From NCBI GenBank assembly GCA_031288455.1, contig JAITRI010000056.1:1-13420 (forward strand): a stretch of 13,420 nt of DNA, written 5' to 3'. This DNA is from Puniceicoccales bacterium (GTDB lineage: Bacteria; Verrucomicrobiota; Verrucomicrobiia; Opitutales; JAIRKQ01). The notes under the pieces were generated by a model. That model did not search any database and had not been told where the DNA came from. It saw nothing but the letters and a program-made list of their open reading frames with translations. This document shows, in pieces, positions 13,408-13,420 of the stretch (its first letter is position 1; each line of letters begins with the position of its first letter). The translations under genes were made by a program, and so were the position numbers.

Positions 13408-13420
13408 CCTGTGACTTGGG

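Noticed and set aside
1..13420. Transposase, integrase, tRNA, rRNA or phage genes.
   Set aside because: I saw none on either strand; the repeats carry no coding sequence of their own.

Overview
The window reads as a chromosome segment of moderate GC from a bacterium with a double-membrane style gene set. It has a GspF/PilC inner-membrane platform protein, class I DhnA-type aldolase, a 7TM-HD phosphodiesterase, YbeY and a short HPF. This mix fits the PVC superphylum (Verrucomicrobiota/Chlamydiota relatives), but that is inference from gene content only. There is no rRNA, tRNA, CRISPR array, transposase or phage gene.

Layout. (1) 2-1192 (+): 3' part of an unrecognised hydrophobic protein whose start lies outside the window. 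(2) 1269-2318 (+): class I fructose-bisphosphate aldolase with a clear ribosome binding site. (3) 2319-2792: noncoding gap between convergent genes, holding two direct copies of a GC-rich double-hairpin repeat. (4) 9315 down to 2793 (-): four closely packed genes. In transcription order they are a GspF/PilC protein, a GH13 pullulanase/debranching enzyme, a TagF-type polyol-phosphate transferase, and a fused cytidylyltransferase/short-chain dehydrogenase. The last resembles the bifunctional CDP-ribitol synthases, and its GTG start overlaps the preceding TGA. (5) 9316-9439: AT-rich divergent intergenic region. (6) 9440-13140 (+): HIT hydrolase, PgpH-like c-di-AMP phosphodiesterase, YbeY and HPF, tightly packed. 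(7) 13141-13420: two more copies of the double-hairpin repeat.

How the genes fit together. The last two minus-strand genes form a plausible pathway: ribulose-5-phosphate is reduced and activated to CDP-ribitol, and the TagF-like enzyme transfers ribitol-phosphate (or a related polyol phosphate) onto a surface glycan. The plus-strand cluster joins dinucleotide metabolism (HIT, PgpH) to ribosome maturation and hibernation (YbeY, HPF). Aldolase and pullulanase point to glycolysis/gluconeogenesis and glycogen use.

The most unusual element is the intergenic repeat. Four copies occur in two same-strand pairs. Each has two hairpins with conserved stems and variable three-base loops, at least three have a conserved purine-rich tail, and two have a third hairpin whose stem sequence differs while the AAAA loop and position are kept.
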